Assembly: GCA_012719335.1 (NCBI GenBank)
Contig: JAAYAO010000024.1
Location: 1 to 7,046, forward strand
DNA: 7,046 nucleotides
Origin: Propionibacterium sp.
GTDB lineage: Bacteria; Actinomycetota; Actinomycetes; Propionibacteriales; Propionibacteriaceae
Reading direction: 5' to 3'
Numbering within the stretch: the first letter of the stretch is position 1; each line of letters starts with the position of its first letter. Made by a program: the position numbers and the translations under genes. The notes under the pieces were generated by a model. The model did not search any database and had not been told where the DNA came from. It saw nothing but the letters and a program-made list of their open reading frames with translations. This document shows positions 4,893-7,046 of the stretch, piece by piece.

Positions 4893-6107
4893 CTACAGCA
4901 CCCAGATCGTGACGAACATCGCCGCGATGAACAACAACAGGGCACCGGTCACCAGCATCCACACCGGCACCCCCCGACGCGCCGGAGCCGCACCGACCAT
5001 CGATTGCGGCGACAGTGATCGACCCGAGGGGGCGGACGCCGGCCACCGCTCACCGGCCCCACCTTCGGCCACCCCGCTGGGCACCGAGGGGCCGGGCGGC
5101 ACCGACAAGCCCGCGGGCATCGTCGGGGCCACCGGCTGATCGAGTTGGGAGGCCACCGGGTTCATCGGCCCGACCGGGTACGGCTGGTGGCCGATCACGC
5201 TGGACGGGGTGGGGCCGCTGGGCCGCAGTACGGTCGCATCGGCCGGGGTGGCCGGGCGGGAAGGGCCGGCCTCCTCGGTACGTCCCGGGCCCGGCATCGC
5301 CCGGGCGATCTCGTCCAGCGCATTGGCGATCACCTCCGCCGACGGCGGGCGGCGCCCCGGCTGCGGTGACAAGGCGGCGAGCAACAGCCCGTCCACGGTG
5401 GCCGGGGCCCCGATCCGCTGAGCGATGGGCGCCGGGGGTTGGTTCGGGTCCAGCGCCAACAACTCGGCCAGCGACCGCACCGGGAAGGGCGGCCGGCCGG
5501 TGAGCATCGCGTAGGTGACCGCAGCCAGCGAGTAGATGTCGGCGCGGTGATCCAGCACCCCGACCCCGGTCGCCTGCTCCCGGGCCATGTAGGCCGGGGT
5601 TCCGGCGGTCATCGTCTGCCCGACCTGATCGATCATCGACTTGGCCACCCCCAGGTCGGCCAACAACACCTGCATCTCGCCGTCGGCGCGCCGGGTGAGC
5701 AGGATGTTGCCCGGGGTGACGTCACGGTGGATCACATTGTGCGAATGCAGCACATGCAGCGCCCGGCCCGCCTCGGCGCACAACTCGATCGCCCGCTTCG
5801 GGGGCAACCCCTGTTTGCGCAGATCCTCCAGGGAGCCCGAGTCGGCGTAATCCATCACGAAGTAGGGACGCTGGTCGTCCAGGGTGCCGATGTCGTACAC
5901 CCGCACGATCCGCTCGTCGCGCACCTGACGCATCAGCCGGGCCTCGGCCAGGAAACGGCCCCGCACATCGTCGTTGCCGGCCCAGTTGTCGGCCAGGATC
6001 TTCACCGCGACCGGCACGTCCAGGTCGTCGTCGTGGCCCAGCCAGACGGTCGCGAAGGACCCCGACCCGAGTCGACGGGTCAGGCGATAACGTCCGATCC
6101 TGTCCAT
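4893..6107 (-). CDS. Membrane-anchored PknB-like Ser/Thr protein kinase
   Basis: This 404-residue protein has a kinase domain at about 7-268. It shows the Gly loop LGSGSFATV (13-21), Lys36 in VAVK, probable helix-C Glu55, catalytic loop HRDVTPGN (127-134), metal-binding DLG (151-153), activation segment GTPAYMAREQ (169-178), Asp190 and the late Arg in PGRRPPSAEV. The catalytic-loop Lys of HRDxKPxN is Thr131, and the APE motif reads ARE. Residues 270-380 are a Pro/Ser/Gly-rich linker. Residues 381-404 form one membrane helix that ends the protein, so there is no PASTA or other external sensor domain. The start ATG has GAGG (6113-6116) five bases upstream and begins right before the domain; longer in-frame starts would overlap the divergent RDD gene. 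Its substrate is unknown; the neighbouring RDD protein is a candidate only by position. Confidence 0.9.
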   Translation of the reverse strand: MDRIGRYRLTRRLGSGSFATVWLGHDDDLDVPVAVKILADNWAGNDDVRGRFLAEARLMRQVRDERIVRVYDIGTLDDQRPYFVMDYADSGSLEDLRKQGLPPKRAIELCAEAGRALHVLHSHNVIHRDVTPGNILLTRRADGEMQVLLADLGVAKSMIDQVGQTMTAGTPAYMAREQATGVGVLDHRADIYSLAAVTYAMLTGRPPFPVRSLAELLALDPNQPPAPIAQRIGAPATVDGLLLAALSPQPGRRPPSAEVIANALDEIARAMPGPGRTEEAGPSRPATPADATVLRPSGPTPSSVIGHQPYPVGPMNPVASQLDQPVAPTMPAGLSVPPGPSVPSGVAEGGAGERWPASAPSGRSLSPQSMVGAAPARRGVPVWMLVTGALLLFIAAMFVTIWVL

Positions 6108-6112
6108 GATTG

Positions 6113-6116
6113 CCTC
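6113..6116 (-). promoter_or_regulatory. Ribosome binding site of the kinase gene
   Basis: Minus-strand GAGG sits five bases before the ATG at 6107. This chooses that start over upstream in-frame codons that reach to 6386. The gene therefore seems to be translated from a leadered mRNA, unlike its divergent neighbour. Confidence 0.55.
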
Positions 6117-6155
6117 ATTGTGGCGTAACCCGGGGGCGGTGTGGGCCGAAGCTGG

Positions 6156-6161
6156 CAGACT
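6156..6161 (+). promoter_or_regulatory. Possible -10 box for a leaderless RDD mRNA
   Basis: CAGACT matches the key A and final T of TANNNT and ends six bases before the GTG at 6168. GGTCGG between them is at most a weak Shine-Dalgarno. The same six-base spacing is seen at two other starts in this window, which supports GTG 6168 over GTG 6141. Confidence 0.45.
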
Positions 6162-6167
6162 GGTCGG

Positions 6168-7046
6168 GTGAACGACATCCCGGTGGGCACCCCACCAGCC
6201 CCGCCCGGGCGGCACGCCGCCCCGAGCGGCTGGTACCCCGACCCGGTCGACCTGTCGCGGGAACGCTATTGGGACGGCTGGCAGTGGTCGCGGGAAGTGC
6301 GCGACCCGAAGGGCGGTGGGTCGAGCCCGCGGGCCCGGCCCACCCGCCGCAAGCGCGCGGTCGGGCCGTCCGCGGCCCCACGGCAACCCCGCCGGGCCCC
6401 CGACGAGAGCCGACCCGACCGGCCGACCCCACCCACGACGTCCCGGCCGCCGGCCCCCACCCGACCATCACCGACCGCCCCGCCCACCCGGGAGCCGGTG
6501 ATCGGGCTGACCACCGCCGACGGGGTGCGATTGGCCGGTTTCTGGTGGCGGGTGCTGGCCGCGGCCCTCGACCAAGCACTGCTCGGGGTGGTCGGGTTTC
6601 TGCTGGCGCTGCCCTTCATGGGGCCGCTGTTCGACGGGTTGGTGGCCTTCTGGCGCGAATCCATGGCGGCCGCCCGCACCGGTTCGGTGGCGCCGACCGC
6701 CCCCACCTACGCTGAACTGTTGCCCTTCGGCAACCAACTCGGCGTGGCGCTGGTCGCCGCCGCGGTGCAGATCACCTATCACGTACTGATGTGGCGGTTG
6801 CGTGGCGCGACCCTGGGCCAGTTGGCGATGGGGCTGCGGGTCGTGCCGGTCGACGAGGGACGCAGCACCGAACGCCTCGGCTACGGCGTGGTGGTGCCCC
6901 GGGCGGTGATCTGGAGCATCCCGTGGTGCCTGGGTTCGCTGTATTTCATCGGCATGATCAACGGTCTGTGGTCGCTGTGGAACCCGCGGCGGATGGCCGT
7001 CCATGATCTGGTGGCCAGAACCCAGGTGATCCGCACCCGCGAGTGA
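6168..7046 (+). CDS. DUF2510 and RDD domain membrane protein
   Basis: This 292-residue protein starts with a DUF2510 motif, SGWYPDP (20-26) and RYWDGWQW (33-40). A Pro/Arg/Thr-rich disordered linker (about 45-110) follows, then an RDD domain. RDD hallmarks are Arg128 and Asp135 in WWRVLAAALDQ, the GATLGQLAMGLRVV stretch (213-226) and the closing RRMAVHDLVARTQVI (274-288). Membrane helices lie near 126-150, 187-205 and 245-270. It is an inner-membrane protein of unknown function. Some RDD proteins have been linked to ion transport, but nothing here proves that. A GTG at 6141 would add nine residues; I prefer 6168 because of the -10-like box six bases before it. It is divergent from the kinase across 60 bases. 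The stop codon is the last triplet of the window, so the gene is complete. Confidence 0.87.
   Translation: MNDIPVGTPPAPPGRHAAPSGWYPDPVDLSRERYWDGWQWSREVRDPKGGGSSPRARPTRRKRAVGPSAAPRQPRRAPDESRPDRPTPPTTSRPPAPTRPSPTAPPTREPVIGLTTADGVRLAGFWWRVLAAALDQALLGVVGFLLALPFMGPLFDGLVAFWRESMAAARTGSVAPTAPTYAELLPFGNQLGVALVAAAVQITYHVLMWRLRGATLGQLAMGLRVVPVDEGRSTERLGYGVVVPRAVIWSIPWCLGSLYFIGMINGLWSLWNPRRMAVHDLVARTQVIRTRE

Noticed and set aside
3095..4945. 616-codon minus-strand frame opposite the helicase gene
   Set aside because: Its length comes from third-position GC bias in the helicase gene. The translation is low-complexity Gly/Val/Gln-rich and it overlaps two real genes.
6108..6386. Upstream extension of the kinase
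   Set aside because: It would run through the divergent RDD promoter and its first 70 codons. The ATG at 6107 has a GAGG site and directly precedes the kinase fold.

Overview
The window is about 7 kb of very GC-rich DNA. Long antisense open frames, several likely leaderless gene starts, a DUF3039 protein, a DUF2510-RDD membrane protein and a PknB-like kinase together point to a high-GC Actinomycetota chromosome. The sequence alone does not support a genus. There are no tRNA or rRNA genes, no CRISPR array, no transposase gene and no phage genes.

Layout, left to right. Positions 1-353 hold no convincing gene. They contain three copies of an interrupted-palindrome repeat: GGTTTCGAC, a variable perfect or near-perfect hairpin, then GCTCAACC. 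Two decayed right-hand copies follow. Next is a minus-strand DUF3039 gene (354-608), then a plus-strand enoyl-CoA hydratase/isomerase family gene (671-1441) and an MFS transporter gene (1499-2884). After a 222-base gap comes an SF2 DEAD/DEAH-type helicase gene (3107-4888). The helicase gene meets a minus-strand Ser/Thr kinase gene (4893-6107) tail to tail, with only 4 bases between the stop codons. A DUF2510-RDD membrane protein gene (6168-7046) diverges from the kinase across a 60-base gap, and its stop codon is the last codon of the window.

How the genes relate. DUF3039 and this type of helicase are, as I recall, near neighbours in many actinobacterial genomes, so the core probably reflects ancestral gene order with the crotonase and MFS genes lying between them. 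The kinase and the RDD protein share a divergent promoter region, and both combine a Pro/Ser/Thr-rich linker with membrane anchoring. A functional link is possible but inferred. Four starts (DUF3039, MFS, helicase, RDD) carry a TANNNT-like -10 box 6-8 bases before the start codon and no Shine-Dalgarno, which suggests leaderless mRNAs. The crotonase and kinase genes instead have purine-rich ribosome binding sites.

The most unusual item is the repeat cluster at the left edge. Its hairpin stems differ completely in sequence between copies but stay self-complementary, while the outer arms are identical. No complete new defence or mobile system is visible in the window.
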